From the NCBI RefSeq assembly GCF_000507185.2, contig NZ_AYTM02000002.1:3321501-3385500 (forward strand): a stretch of 64,000 bases of DNA, given 5' to 3'. This DNA is from Pseudomonas syringae KCTC 12500. Lineage in GTDB: Bacteria > Pseudomonadota > Gammaproteobacteria > Pseudomonadales > Pseudomonadaceae. A program made the translations under genes and the position numbers. The notes under the pieces are model-generated. The model worked only from the letters and a program-made list of their open reading frames with translations, did not search any database and was not told the DNA's origin. Each line of letters opens with the position of its first letter. Within the stretch, counting starts at the first letter, position 1. This document shows positions 30,778 to 39,168 of this stretch, piece after piece.

Positions 30778-31470
30778 TGTTCCGACTCCTCAACGTACAT
30801 TTGATAGATGCTGAAGGCAGCCCTGTGCGGGCCTGTTTGATACGCCCAAAACCATACCCTTGTTTGAGTTGTAAGCCATGCGCACCAACCAATAAAGCGA
30901 CGCCTATTGGTCGGCTTATTAACGGCAGCTTTCGGCCAAAAGAAGATCGGATTGAGGATTCCAGCCTTCTGTCTGTAGACATGGATGTGAAATGGGTGTC
31001 CTTCTACGCGCCTGCCCCCCACGCTTGACGACAGAGCCTGGGGTACATCTGAGCGACTTATCCGCGGATCCAATGTTGAATGCGCAGGGCTGAGAATCGC
31101 TCACGACCGCTTTGCTGCACCTAGTGCATTCCTGAATGCAGTAACCCGGCTTGCCGTTAGGGTGACCATGGACGATTTGAAAGTTGTGTTGACCTAGCAG
31201 GCACAGAATCCGGTGCAGTGCGCGACCAGCAAGCCTGACTCGGCATCCTGCTGAATCGCGCTGCTGGATGCTTTCCCATTTGCCTGAAGGGTTCCCGTGG
31301 CTCGGAATCTGTTCTGTGACCGCATTGGCTTTAAGCTGGCAAGGCAGGGCTATAACTGGAATGTTGCCGAGTGAGTATCAGATGATGCAGCTCCTGCAAT
31401 ACTTCGGGAACGTTGAGTTACTGTTGCTACAATACTTTGGAACGAGGTCGATGTTCTAGGAAGGAACGCC
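30778..31470. other. 693-bp region without recognised genes
   Basis: Open frames on both strands lack family matches. Contains CAGCTTTCGGCCAAAAG near 30930 (shared with 13679-13695) and two direct copies of CAATACTT(C/T)GG(G)AACG at about 31399 and 31429, just before the DUF1652 gene; the latter could be regulatory. Confidence 0.4.
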
Positions 31471-31740
31471 ATGCTCTCCAGTCTCGAATTGCGCCATATC
31501 ATCGAGTCAAGCTTCTTGCCTCAAAAGTGCATTTGCACCGTCAACGCTGTTGGCACCATGACCATCCAGCTGCTAAATCCATCAACGAAACAGGTGGACC
31601 TTACCGTGCCTGGTATCCCGATCTCCGACTTGATTACCATGAGGTCGGTCTCCGATCTAGTCGCCCAAATAAGGGAGGAGTACAGGTTGGTAAAGCTGGC
31701 AAACCGCGACTCAAGCTCTCCTATGGACCGTCGGGGATAG
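31471..31740 (+). CDS. DUF1652 domain protein
   Basis: 89 residues starting MLSSLELRHIIESSFLPQKC, the signature start of the Pseudomonas DUF1652 family; CTVNAVGTMTIQL and VDLTVPGIP follow. Function unknown; relatives are small, often multicopy proteins in pseudomonads. Strong ribosome-binding site (AGGAAGGA) before the ATG. The last about 10 residues (SSSPMDRRG) may be altered by the recombinase relic that starts 40 bp downstream. Confidence 0.8.
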   Translation: MLSSLELRHIIESSFLPQKCICTVNAVGTMTIQLLNPSTKQVDLTVPGIPISDLITMRSVSDLVAQIREEYRLVKLANRDSSSPMDRRG

Positions 31741-31779
31741 TTTCAACAACAAACGACGCAGGACCTTCACTGCAACAGA

Positions 31780-32010
31780 TGCCGCTACACCCGGTCGCCG
31801 CCGGCCGCACTTAGCAGTACCTGGAAAGCACAGAGCATCATCTGGCGGACAGGAGGCTGCTGCTATTCATATCTCAGAGAGTCAATCTGACGGGGGCCGG
31901 CATCACGGCCTATACCGTTGTCACGGCCTACGCAAAAAAGCTTGGGCAAGTGGACGGACTGCGCGTTCACGGCTTCAGCGCAACCGTAGCCACCAATGCC
32001 CTGGAGCATG
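31780..32010 (+). pseudogene. Tyrosine recombinase relic (C-terminal part)
   Basis: The frame MPLHPVAAGRT, stop, QYLESTEHHLADRRLLLFIS, then LTGAGITAYTVVTAYAKK and VHGFSATVATNALEHV matches residues about 202-282 of copies A/B. It has a stop codon, small deletions (SNGI lost) and the catalytic Arg of H-x-x-R changed to Ser, and ends before the nucleophile Tyr. Clearly dead, and older than the other relic at 35.3 kb. Confidence 0.8.
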
Positions 32011-32046
32011 TTGAACCGAACCCGTAAGTTGGCTCGGCGTCGTCAA

Positions 32047-32847
32047 TCACTGGCTGGAGCGGCTGTTAGTGCCTTGAGGTGTCGGCGACGAAGCTGGGCC
32101 ATGAATGTGGCCTGTCGGATCCTTCAGTTGAATTACCTTGCCATGCTGCCAAGCGTCCGCAGCTGGATCAGCCTTCGGAATCTGTATGTCTGAGCGCTGA
32201 GCCTTGATTGCCGCTGCATCTATCCCCAGGCGTTGGTTTCGTTGTTGCAACATCGCCGGGTCAGCCTGGCCGTCGGCGGTGAAGCCCATCATCAGCTGCG
32301 GCACGCCCAAGGGGAGTGTTTTGTCCTGGTCGGTATGCCAGGTATGCCATGTCTTGCCGTAGGTGTGAGCCAGTCTCTCCATGAGCGCATGCTCGGCTGT
32401 GGCAGGGATACCTGGAGCCACGAGTTCGCCGGAGGACACTTCGTAACCGTGGCTGTGCCACATTGGCTTCTCAGAAGCGGGCAGCGTTGCAAACAGCTTT
32501 TCGTCGATGATGTACTCAACGCCCATGATCTTGGCGTCTTTAGTGTTCCCATCATAGATGACGCACTGGATGACATCCTCATTGAGGATGGAGCAGTAAT
32601 GATGAGCTTCCATTTGCACCTTGGGATGGCCATTGTAGAAATGGAACCCATCCAGGTAGGCATTCAAAGCATCAAGCGGTGGTTTTGACTGAAGCGTGGC
32701 AGCGCCTGCTTCCAACACTTTGGTGCGGGTGCTCTCGGGCCTGCCAGGAGCCTCAACTGGAGATTCTGTTGTCGCGCCAGAACATGCCCACAGAAGGCTA
32801 CAGGAGATGGACAAAGTTATTAAATGAGACCATTTGATCTGTGGCAC
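32047..32847 (-). CDS. DUF1264 (OBAP-like) lipoprotein
   Basis: About 266 residues. GTG start at 32847 is chosen because GAGGAG lies 7 nt upstream; the longer ATG frame (32898) lacks one. N-terminal signal with lipobox LLWACSG, then the DUF1264/oil-body-associated-protein domain: AYLDGFHFYNGHPKVQMEAHHYC, QCVIYDG, MGVEYIIDEKLF, MWHSHGYEV and HTWHTDQ. Bacterial members have no proven function. Probably anchored in the envelope facing the periplasm. Confidence 0.83.
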   Translation of the reverse strand: MPQIKWSHLITLSISCSLLWACSGATTESPVEAPGRPESTRTKVLEAGAATLQSKPPLDALNAYLDGFHFYNGHPKVQMEAHHYCSILNEDVIQCVIYDGNTKDAKIMGVEYIIDEKLFATLPASEKPMWHSHGYEVSSGELVAPGIPATAEHALMERLAHTYGKTWHTWHTDQDKTLPLGVPQLMMGFTADGQADPAMLQQRNQRLGIDAAAIKAQRSDIQIPKADPAADAWQHGKVIQLKDPTGHIHGPASSPTPQGTNSRSSQ

Positions 32848-33006
32848 AGCACTGCTCCTCTTTTGTGTACGAAGTAATTGCTTCGCTTGCCCAACCATCC
32901 ACTACCTTGACGAGGTACGGCGCACGATCAAACCGGTATGCGCCTTGCAAACCAAGATCACTAAGGATCAGCTGAACTCGCTCCGGTAGGGCATATAGGT
33001 CGGACG

Positions 33007-34572
33007 TTAAAAAGCCGTCGAACATACGACGGCTTTTTGTGTTTGCCATCTTGAATGGCGCTTCTCGATCCAACCGATCGGGTGCAGGTCAGCGGGTGCC
33101 AGGCCCACAAGCTCGATATGCGCAGCGCTCGCGTCAGCTCCGATCAGGTTATCGGCGATGAAAGTCTTGGCGACGTTCTTGTCGATGCTGATCTCGAATC
33201 GGTTACCGTCAGCGTCCGTCTCGTAATCCTTGAGATAGGTGCGGTTCAGGGCGGTGTCGTAGATCACCTTGAGCGTGCCATCGGTGCCATCGCCAATACC
33301 AGTGTAGCCCAGCGCTGAAACATCGATGCGGTCCTGAGTGGCGTCGAAGTTTTTGATGAAGTCCGAATTGCCCCGGAAGCTGTCGCTCTTCTCGACATAT
33401 CGGAAGGTGTCGACCCCGGTGTTGCCCATCAACAGATCATCATCACCGCCTCCGACGAGGATGCCGCCCGCGGTCGAATTGGTGAACGTGTCACGGTGGT
33501 TATCGCCAGTCAGCGTCTGGTTGGCGCGGTCTGCTGCACTGTCTCCGGCAAAGGTGAAGCGATCCATGTCCTGCATGCCGGTGAGCGGATCCCGGTCGTA
33601 TTGAGTCAGGTGCACGGAGAATCGGTTGCCGTCTTCATCGGCTTCAAAGGATTGGGCAATCGCGTAACCAGCTTCATTGTCGTAGCTGTAACTGAGCGTG
33701 CCGTTGTAGCCATTACCAAGGCCGGTGAACCCCAGTGCCGAAACGTCCAGCAGATCACCGTCACCGAGTCTGAAATTGTGGATGAGGTCAACGCTGGATT
33801 GGCCTGTGCCGTCGTTCACGAAGCTATCGGTGAGATGCTCGAAGACAAACGTGTTACGGGAACCGCCGCCGGACATGTCGTCCGCTCCGCCTCCACCGGT
33901 TACGATGTTGCCGGAGCGGGGAACGACCAGAAAGTCATCGCCATCGGTCCCGGTGATGACGTATTGCTTGTTGCTTAGCCCATGTTCGCGGCCAGTGCTT
34001 TCTGCAGTCAGGTCGTAACGCAGCGCGAAATTTTGCGTGCCAAGCTCAGCGGCGTGATCGCCTTCAAGTCTGACTTCGAATGCCTGGCCCTGGGCGTTTT
34101 TATCAAGCGAGCGAACATAGGTAATGTTCTCGTCGGCGTTGTAGGTGACCGCCAGATCGCCGTTGTGGCCATTGCCGACACGCTCCAGCCCGAGTGCCGT
34201 CAGGTCAAGTACGTCAGTGGATTGGAAATCTTTGATCAGGTCCGAGTGGGAGCCCTGTTTGTCGAAGTAACTGTCCGTCACCGAGGTGTAGACGAACGTA
34301 TTCCCGTAGACATAAGCGGAGTGGCTGGTGATCGTATCGATGCCCGCGCCGCCGTTGTAGCGATCCTGTGCGTTGCGGAACGGGTCGGGATCTCCTCCCT
34401 GACCGATGAGGATGTCGTCGCCATCGCCGCCAAAGATGACATCAGCGTTGGTGGTGCCGACAATCGTGTCTTCGTCCGCACTGCCCACATACTTGTCGTA
34501 GAAGCCATGCGGGATCGCCACGACAGTGTCATCCGCGTCACTCTGCTGTGCAGTTTTCTTTGATTGAGCCAT
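33007..34572 (-). CDS. RTX protein built of AlgE-type R-modules, without a catalytic domain
   Basis: About 521 residues from MAQSKKTAQQSDADD. Three units of about 150 residues each hold a Ca-binding nonapeptide cluster (GGDGDDILIGQGGD; TGGGGADDMSGGG; VGGGDDDLLMGNTG) followed by a DxFxxDFIKNF...DxLDVSALGFTGxGNGxxGTL segment, exactly the R-module pattern of mannuronan C5-epimerases and M10 protease C-termini. No A-module or protease domain precedes them. Type I secretion is expected. The last about 20 residues run through a downstream hairpin terminator, so the native stop may have been lost. Confidence 0.8.
   Translation of the reverse strand: MAQSKKTAQQSDADDTVVAIPHGFYDKYVGSADEDTIVGTTNADVIFGGDGDDILIGQGGDPDPFRNAQDRYNGGAGIDTITSHSAYVYGNTFVYTSVTDSYFDKQGSHSDLIKDFQSTDVLDLTALGLERVGNGHNGDLAVTYNADENITYVRSLDKNAQGQAFEVRLEGDHAAELGTQNFALRYDLTAESTGREHGLSNKQYVITGTDGDDFLVVPRSGNIVTGGGGADDMSGGGSRNTFVFEHLTDSFVNDGTGQSSVDLIHNFRLGDGDLLDVSALGFTGLGNGYNGTLSYSYDNEAGYAIAQSFEADEDGNRFSVHLTQYDRDPLTGMQDMDRFTFAGDSAADRANQTLTGDNHRDTFTNSTAGGILVGGGDDDLLMGNTGVDTFRYVEKSDSFRGNSDFIKNFDATQDRIDVSALGYTGIGDGTDGTLKVIYDTALNRTYLKDYETDADGNRFEISIDKNVAKTFIADNLIGADASAAHIELVGLAPADLHPIGWIEKRHSRWQTQKAVVCSTAF
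33009..33038. terminator. Rho-independent terminator overlapping the RTX gene 3' end
   Basis: AAAAAGCCGTCG (33009-33020) pairs perfectly with CGACGGCTTTTT (33027-33038) with a 6-nt loop; T-tracts on both strands make it bidirectional. It lies inside the last ten codons of the RTX reading frame, which is unusual. Confidence 0.85.
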
Positions 34573-34981
34573 GTTTTTTCTCGCGATAGGAGGATGTGAC
34601 GCTGGGTCCGCTCTCATAAAATGAATAACCAGTCACCACGAGCATCGGAAACGTTCAGCATTTCCCGACATTGGCGTGGTAGACCGGTCAAAGCCGTGTT
34701 TGTTTGATTTTTCGCATCCATCTAGAGACGACATAGCCCGAATGACTCCAGCGGCATGATTGATTCAGCCCACACAGCCGAGAGGTCATGATCCACATGC
34801 GCATGCCGACGTAGCGAGCAAAAGAAGGAGGGATGTGCGTCAACAGAATGAACTAACAAACTAAAACTTTCGCATGGACTCCATCATCGAACCTCGCCGC
34901 TCGTCATTCAGTTAGTGTGTTGTTGAAGACAAACAAGCCTTGAACAGGTCTTCCTTTTAACCATCGTCAGGAGTAACTCAC
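34573..34981. other. 409-bp intergenic region
   Basis: No gene seen. It should hold the RTX gene promoter (minus strand) and the promoter of the small membrane protein gene (plus strand; CAGGAG at 34969-34974 is its ribosome-binding site). Confidence 0.4.
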
Positions 34982-35251
34982 ATGGAAATCACACTCTTCA
35001 CAACTGCAATGCTGTTGATCATGCTGCTCATCGACGCCTGGATCATTTACAGCGTTTCTCGAAGTAACAAGAGCGGGTTGGTCAAAGCTGCGTGGGCTGC
35101 ATTTGTGTTGATCGTTCCTATTGTAGGCTGGGCTACGTGGGGCATCGCAGGTCCGCGCGGTATCGTCCGTCCCCCCTTCCTCCCCTGGACACAGCAAGGG
35201 ATGAAACGTGAGCCCTGCAGCAACTGGCCGTCCTTATTCAGTTTTGACTAG
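34982..35251 (+). CDS. PLDc_N-type small membrane protein, C-terminus frameshifted
   Basis: Two hydrophobic helices (LFTTAMLLIMLLIDAWIIYSV and AAWAAFVLIVPIVGWATWGI) ending in GIAGPRG are the phospholipase-D-nuclease N-terminal small membrane family. After that, the frame gives unusual residues to 35251. Shifting one base at the run of six C (35171-35176) gives PPSSPGHSKG and a TGA at 35202-35204, the usual family ending. So the tail is a one-base indel (biological or sequencing). Confidence 0.72.
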   Translation: MEITLFTTAMLLIMLLIDAWIIYSVSRSNKSGLVKAAWAAFVLIVPIVGWATWGIAGPRGIVRPPFLPWTQQGMKREPCSNWPSLFSFD

Positions 35252-35262
35252 AACCCAGCCAA

Positions 35263-35535
35263 ATGCCGCTGGGAGGCAGATTGACATGCGCAGGCATCAC
35301 GGCCAATGGCATCTATACGGTGGTGACAGCCTACGCGAAAGAGGCCGGGATTGAGGTTGCCGGTTTGGGAGTGCATGGGCTTAGAGCTACGGCGGCCAAC
35401 AATGCTCTGGAGCATGAAGCCGACATCGCCAAGGTCCAGCTCTGGCTGGGCCATGCCAACATCAGCACGACCAAGATCTACGATCGGCGAGAGAACAGGC
35501 CAGAGGACTCACCGACCTACAAGGTGAAGTATTAA
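35263..35535 (+). pseudogene. Tyrosine recombinase relic (copy C, C-terminal 85 residues)
   Basis: Matches residues about 232-320 of copies A/B almost without change: [53 protein letters not shown] and the end EDSPTYKVKY. The nucleophile Tyr and HxxR are present but the N-terminal domain and catalytic Arg 1 are missing. High identity indicates a recent truncation, by the junction with the PLDc_N gene. Confidence 0.85.
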
Positions 35536-35563
35536 TAGAAGGGGGGGAGACCTCAGCAACAGC

Positions 35564-35690
35564 TCGCCCCTGTGCACTGTCGAGAATGTGGTGCAATGCT
35601 GCCCACGGATGATGGCCTTCCACGTTGCTGGCTGAATAGGTATCGGCGTGAAGAAAGGGACTTTTTGCAGTCTTCCACACATGTAGCTAT
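35564..35690 (-). pseudogene. Remnant of the Cys-rich convergent ORF (copy C)
   Basis: Minus-strand reading PFLHADT, then NVEGHHPWAALHHILDSAQG, as in copies A and B. The stop TGA is changed to CGA (35564-35566), the last Cys of HADTC reads Tyr, and the N-terminal Cys block is cut off at the junction with the GlxA regulator gene. Confidence 0.6.
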
Positions 35691-36649
35691 TTCATAGCGC
35701 TGAATGTTTTGCGCCAGTCACTGGGGCTGACCTGAAAACGCTTTTTGAAGTGCTGGCGAAATGAGGTTGGCGTCTGGAACCCCGCTGTAACTGCAATCCT
35801 GTCGATCGACAGCGATGTTGTTTCCAGAAGTTCGCGCGTCAGGCGAAGGCGTTCATTGACCAGCCAGTCGACCAAGGTCATGCCGGTCGCCTTGCTGAAG
35901 TGCCGAGTGAAGGTGCGGCGGCTCATGGCGATGCGCTTGGCCAGGTCATCAATGCTGTGCGTCTGGTCGAGGTTGTTGCGCAGATAGTCGAGCAGGATGT
36001 TGAGCTGCGCATCCTGAGTGGAGGCGGCTACTGGTTGTTCGATGAACTGGGCCTGACCTCCCTCGCGATGAGGGGGTATGACCGTAGTACGCGCCACCTT
36101 GTTGGCCACGCGGGCTCCATAATATTCGCGCACCAGGTGCAGGCAGCAATCGAGTCCAGCGCCGGTGCCCGCTGACGTAATCAGCTTGTCCTCCTCGACA
36201 TACAGCGCATTCATATCGAGCTTGATACGCGGGAAGCGTTGGCTGAAATCCTGCTCAGCCATCCAGTGCGTGGATGCGCGCTTGCCTTCGAGTAGGCCAG
36301 CGTATGCCAGTGGATAGGCGCCATAACATAGTCCCACCACGTATGCCCCCCTAGAGTGGGCACGCAACAAAACAGCCACCAAATCGTCACCAGGACGAGC
36401 GTTCAGATCGTGCCACCCCGGCATCACCAGTATATCCGCCGTTTCAGCCAGTTCCAGGCCGCCATCAGGATGCACCGTCAAGGCACGCTCGGCTCTAAGC
36501 GTGTGCGCACCTGACGAGACGATTTGCAAATCGAAAAGCGGCCCCTCCGGTTGCTTGGCGCTAAATACCAAGTAAGGCACAGAAAAGTGAAACGGACTGA
36601 AATCCGGATAGAGGATAAGGGCAACGACGGGAGGCTTTTTTTGCGTCAT
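35687..36649 (-). CDS. GlxA-family transcriptional regulator (DJ-1/PfpI plus AraC HTH)
   Basis: 320 residues. N-terminal DJ-1/PfpI-like domain (about 8-170) with the elbow VVGLCYGAYPLAYAGLLEGK (Cys) and GAGLDCCLHLV; C-terminal AraC HTH pair (about 215-318) with IAMSRRTFTRHFSKATGM and IAVTAGFQTPTSFRQHFKKRF. Such regulators sense metabolites and activate neighbouring enzymes. It is divergent from the MBL-hydrolase/isochorismatase genes with a 118-bp gap, which it probably controls. Confidence 0.92.
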   Translation of the reverse strand: MTQKKPPVVALILYPDFSPFHFSVPYLVFSAKQPEGPLFDLQIVSSGAHTLRAERALTVHPDGGLELAETADILVMPGWHDLNARPGDDLVAVLLRAHSRGAYVVGLCYGAYPLAYAGLLEGKRASTHWMAEQDFSQRFPRIKLDMNALYVEEDKLITSAGTGAGLDCCLHLVREYYGARVANKVARTTVIPPHREGGQAQFIEQPVAASTQDAQLNILLDYLRNNLDQTHSIDDLAKRIAMSRRTFTRHFSKATGMTLVDWLVNERLRLTRELLETTSLSIDRIAVTAGFQTPTSFRQHFKKRFQVSPSDWRKTFSAMK

Positions 36650-36767
36650 GGTCGGATGATAGCCAATTTTGGCCCAAAGTTTTCGATAGTTGGCATTTGG
36701 GTCGATTTTATGCTCACGTCATCTCCCACACAATGTTGCTTACCAGGAATCAACTAGGAGCAACAAA

Positions 36768-37649
36768 ATGAAAACCCTCAAGACCCTCGTAATAGCCACA
36801 GCACTCGCTGCCGGTACCACAGGGCTCGCCCATGCCGACACCAACGTCCCCACTGCAAAGGCAACGGTTCAATTTCAACAAATCCGCAACGCCACGGCCA
36901 AGATCAATTACGCCGGCAAGACCTTTCTGGTCGATCCCTTTCTGGCAAAGAAAGGGACCTACCCTGGCTTTGCTGGCACCTTCCACAGTGAGGTGCGCAA
37001 CCCGACGGTAGAGTTGCCACTGCCAGTGGAGGAAATCATGAGCGGCGTGGACGCGGTGATCGTGACCCATACCCACCTTGATCACTGGGACGGTGGCGAC
37101 CAAAAATTCATCCCGAAAGCGATACCGCTGTTTGTCCAGCATGAAGCTGATGCCAAGTTAATACGTGGTCAAGGTTATACCAATGTCCGCATCATGACCG
37201 ACAGCACCGAGTTCGAAGGCGTACACCTGACCAAGACTGGCGGCCAACATGGCACCGAAGAGATGTACAGCAACAAAAAACTGGCCGACGTGCTGGGCGA
37301 GGCAATGGGTGTTGTGTTCCAGGCACCGGGTGCTAAGACCGTCTACCTCGCGGGTGACACGGTATGGAATGCAACAGTTGATGCCATGCTGTCCAAGTTC
37401 AACCCCGACGTGATCATCCTCAACACAGGCGACGCTCGCAAGAAGGGTTACATCGGCGCCATCATCATGGGTAAGGACGATGTACTGCACGCCTGGCAAG
37501 CCATGCCCAACGCGACCATCATCGCCACCCACATGGATGCTATTAACCACATGACGCTGAGCCGCAAAGAACTGCGTGACCACGTGAATGAGCACCAGAT
37601 CGGCGGCCGCGTGCGCATCCCTGCCGATGGTGAGGTAATTAAGTTTTAA
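36768..37649 (+). CDS. Exported MBL-fold metallo-hydrolase
   Basis: 293 residues from MKTLKTLVIATALAAGTTGLAHAD, a Sec signal with AHA cleavage site. Metal-binding THTHLDHWDGGD (H-x-H-x-D-H), later LAGDTVWN (Asp ligand) and ATHMDAINH (final His). Resembles UlaG/RomA-like MBL proteins. AGGAG 7-10 nt before the ATG at 36768 decides the start; the upstream ATG at 36690 is not supported. First gene of a two-gene unit with the isochorismatase-like gene. Confidence 0.9.
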   Translation: MKTLKTLVIATALAAGTTGLAHADTNVPTAKATVQFQQIRNATAKINYAGKTFLVDPFLAKKGTYPGFAGTFHSEVRNPTVELPLPVEEIMSGVDAVIVTHTHLDHWDGGDQKFIPKAIPLFVQHEADAKLIRGQGYTNVRIMTDSTEFEGVHLTKTGGQHGTEEMYSNKKLADVLGEAMGVVFQAPGAKTVYLAGDTVWNATVDAMLSKFNPDVIILNTGDARKKGYIGAIIMGKDDVLHAWQAMPNATIIATHMDAINHMTLSRKELRDHVNEHQIGGRVRIPADGEVIKF

Positions 37650-37704
37650 ACGTTACACATGAAATCCTACGGCTAGTAACCAAACCTTAAAATCGGAGAA
37701 TGCC

Positions 37705-38334
37705 ATGACCGCGCCACGCCGAGCCCTAATTGTCATCGATGTCCAGGAGGAATACTTCGAGGGACTGCTTCCGATTCAATACCCTGCCCGCGAAAAATCA
37801 ATCGTACGCATTCGTGAGGCAGTCAATGCCGCCGCGCATGCAGATGCTCCGATCGTGATTGTTCAGCATGAAAAGCCGGCCGGTGCCCCAGTCTTTGGCT
37901 TAGGATCAGCTACCTTCCAGAATCATCCGGACATTGCTGCATACGAAGGAAAGGCAACCAAACGTATCAGTAAACAGTTCGGCAGCATCTTCGCTGGAAC
38001 TGACCTCGACGCATGGCTACGTGAGCAAGGCATTGAAACGATCACCCTCGTCGGGTACATGAGCAACAACTGCATACTTTCCTCTGCAGCCGATGCCGAG
38101 CCTCGCGGCTTTGCCGTCGAGGTTCTTTCGGATGGAACCGGGGCAATTGACCTCGCCAATGAGGCAGGTCGTGCATCAGCTCAACAGGTCCACGATACCC
38201 TAATGGTCTTGCTTCATTCGAATTGGGCTGCCGTTACTGACACTAACACCTGGATCGCTGCTTTGCAGGCTGGCGAAACGTTGGACAAGAGCAACCTCGT
38301 TACGTCAGCTGCTCAGGGCCGTAACGTAATCTGA
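37705..38334 (+). CDS. Isochorismatase-like cysteine hydrolase
   Basis: 209 residues. Catalytic triad of the family: Asp in LIVIDVQEEYF, Lys in KATKRISKQFGS and Cys in LVGYMSNNCILSSAADA, with the cis-peptide region before it. Members hydrolyse amides or isochorismate-type ethers (nicotinamidase relatives). No signal peptide. GGAG upstream of the ATG at 37705. Downstream of the MBL gene and upstream of a strong terminator, so likely the end of the operon. Confidence 0.9.
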   Translation: MTAPRRALIVIDVQEEYFEGLLPIQYPAREKSIVRIREAVNAAAHADAPIVIVQHEKPAGAPVFGLGSATFQNHPDIAAYEGKATKRISKQFGSIFAGTDLDAWLREQGIETITLVGYMSNNCILSSAADAEPRGFAVEVLSDGTGAIDLANEAGRASAQQVHDTLMVLLHSNWAAVTDTNTWIAALQAGETLDKSNLVTSAAQGRNVI

Positions 38335-38374
38335 CGCCCTTGTACGATGGGTAAATGGATAAATGACGAAAAAA

Positions 38375-38400
38375 CCCTGATGCGGCGTGGCGCATCAGGG
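38375..38400 (+). terminator. Rho-independent terminator after the isochorismatase gene
   Basis: CCCTGATGCG (38375-38384) pairs perfectly with CGCATCAGGG (38391-38400), 6-nt loop, with an A-run (AAAAAA) on the left side; the downstream T-run is missing, so it would be stronger for minus-strand transcripts. Confidence 0.65.
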
Positions 38401-38611
38401 AAATTGAAGAAAGCCTATTGTAGTTGTAGCGAATCAGCCGTGGAGATACACGGAGTCCAATACTCAGATCGGCAAAATCGTCGTTGAGATTTGATCGCGC
38501 GTTAGCTTTGCTGGACGCTAAAACTGACATCCACGCCTTATGCAAAGCAACCTACAACTGAGATAAAAGGCAAGATATACGTTATCGGCTCTTTCGACGC
38601 GTGGTGGGGTT

Positions 38612-39157
38612 ATGGCGATTTTCAGCAAGATTCGTGGTTTTTTCGGTAGACAGTACGCCGTCCATGTGGCTGTGCGCCCCATCACGCTGGTCAACGAGAT
38701 CACACAATCGGAACCAGGTCATTTTGTGTATCCCGGTACCGACTTCATTGATCACATCGAGGTCGACGGCGAACGCGTGGGCGAGCTCGACTACAGCATC
38801 AACCCGTTGCTCGACAGGCTGTACATCAACATGATCGAGGTCAATCCTGATCGCCGTCGTGAGCGGATTGGTACTGCAGTGCTTTGGCACCTCTGGCGGG
38901 TACATCGCATACCTATCGTCCCGCTTGACCAGTACGCGACGGCAGAAGAGTTCTGGCACCAGGCACGTTTGGGCCTCGGCGCAGCAGGTGCGCAGATTGA
39001 GTCCGTACTGTGTCTCACTGAACACGTGCAGCTGGAACAGCAGCGCTGGCACCATCTGGTTCCGGAGTCCGTGCACGAACGACGTATGCGGGCAATGGAA
39101 GCGTCAGAAGAATGGCCCGCTATCAAAGCACGGATGGAAAAGGAGTACGGTCGTTGA
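38612..39157 (+). CDS. GNAT-like N-acetyltransferase
   Basis: 181 residues. The core shows VGELDYSINPLLDRLYINMIEVNPDRRRERIGTAVL-type motif A: beta strand 4 then R-R-x-R-I-G, the pyrophosphate-binding turn; a helix with WHLWRVH follows. The C-terminal 60 residues (LTEHVQLEQQRWHHLVPE) are not assignable. Substrate unknown. The start of recombinase copy D follows 11 bp after its stop. Confidence 0.6.
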   Translation: MAIFSKIRGFFGRQYAVHVAVRPITLVNEITQSEPGHFVYPGTDFIDHIEVDGERVGELDYSINPLLDRLYINMIEVNPDRRRERIGTAVLWHLWRVHRIPIVPLDQYATAEEFWHQARLGLGAAGAQIESVLCLTEHVQLEQQRWHHLVPESVHERRMRAMEASEEWPAIKARMEKEYGR

Positions 39158-39168
39158 GCCAGCTGGTG

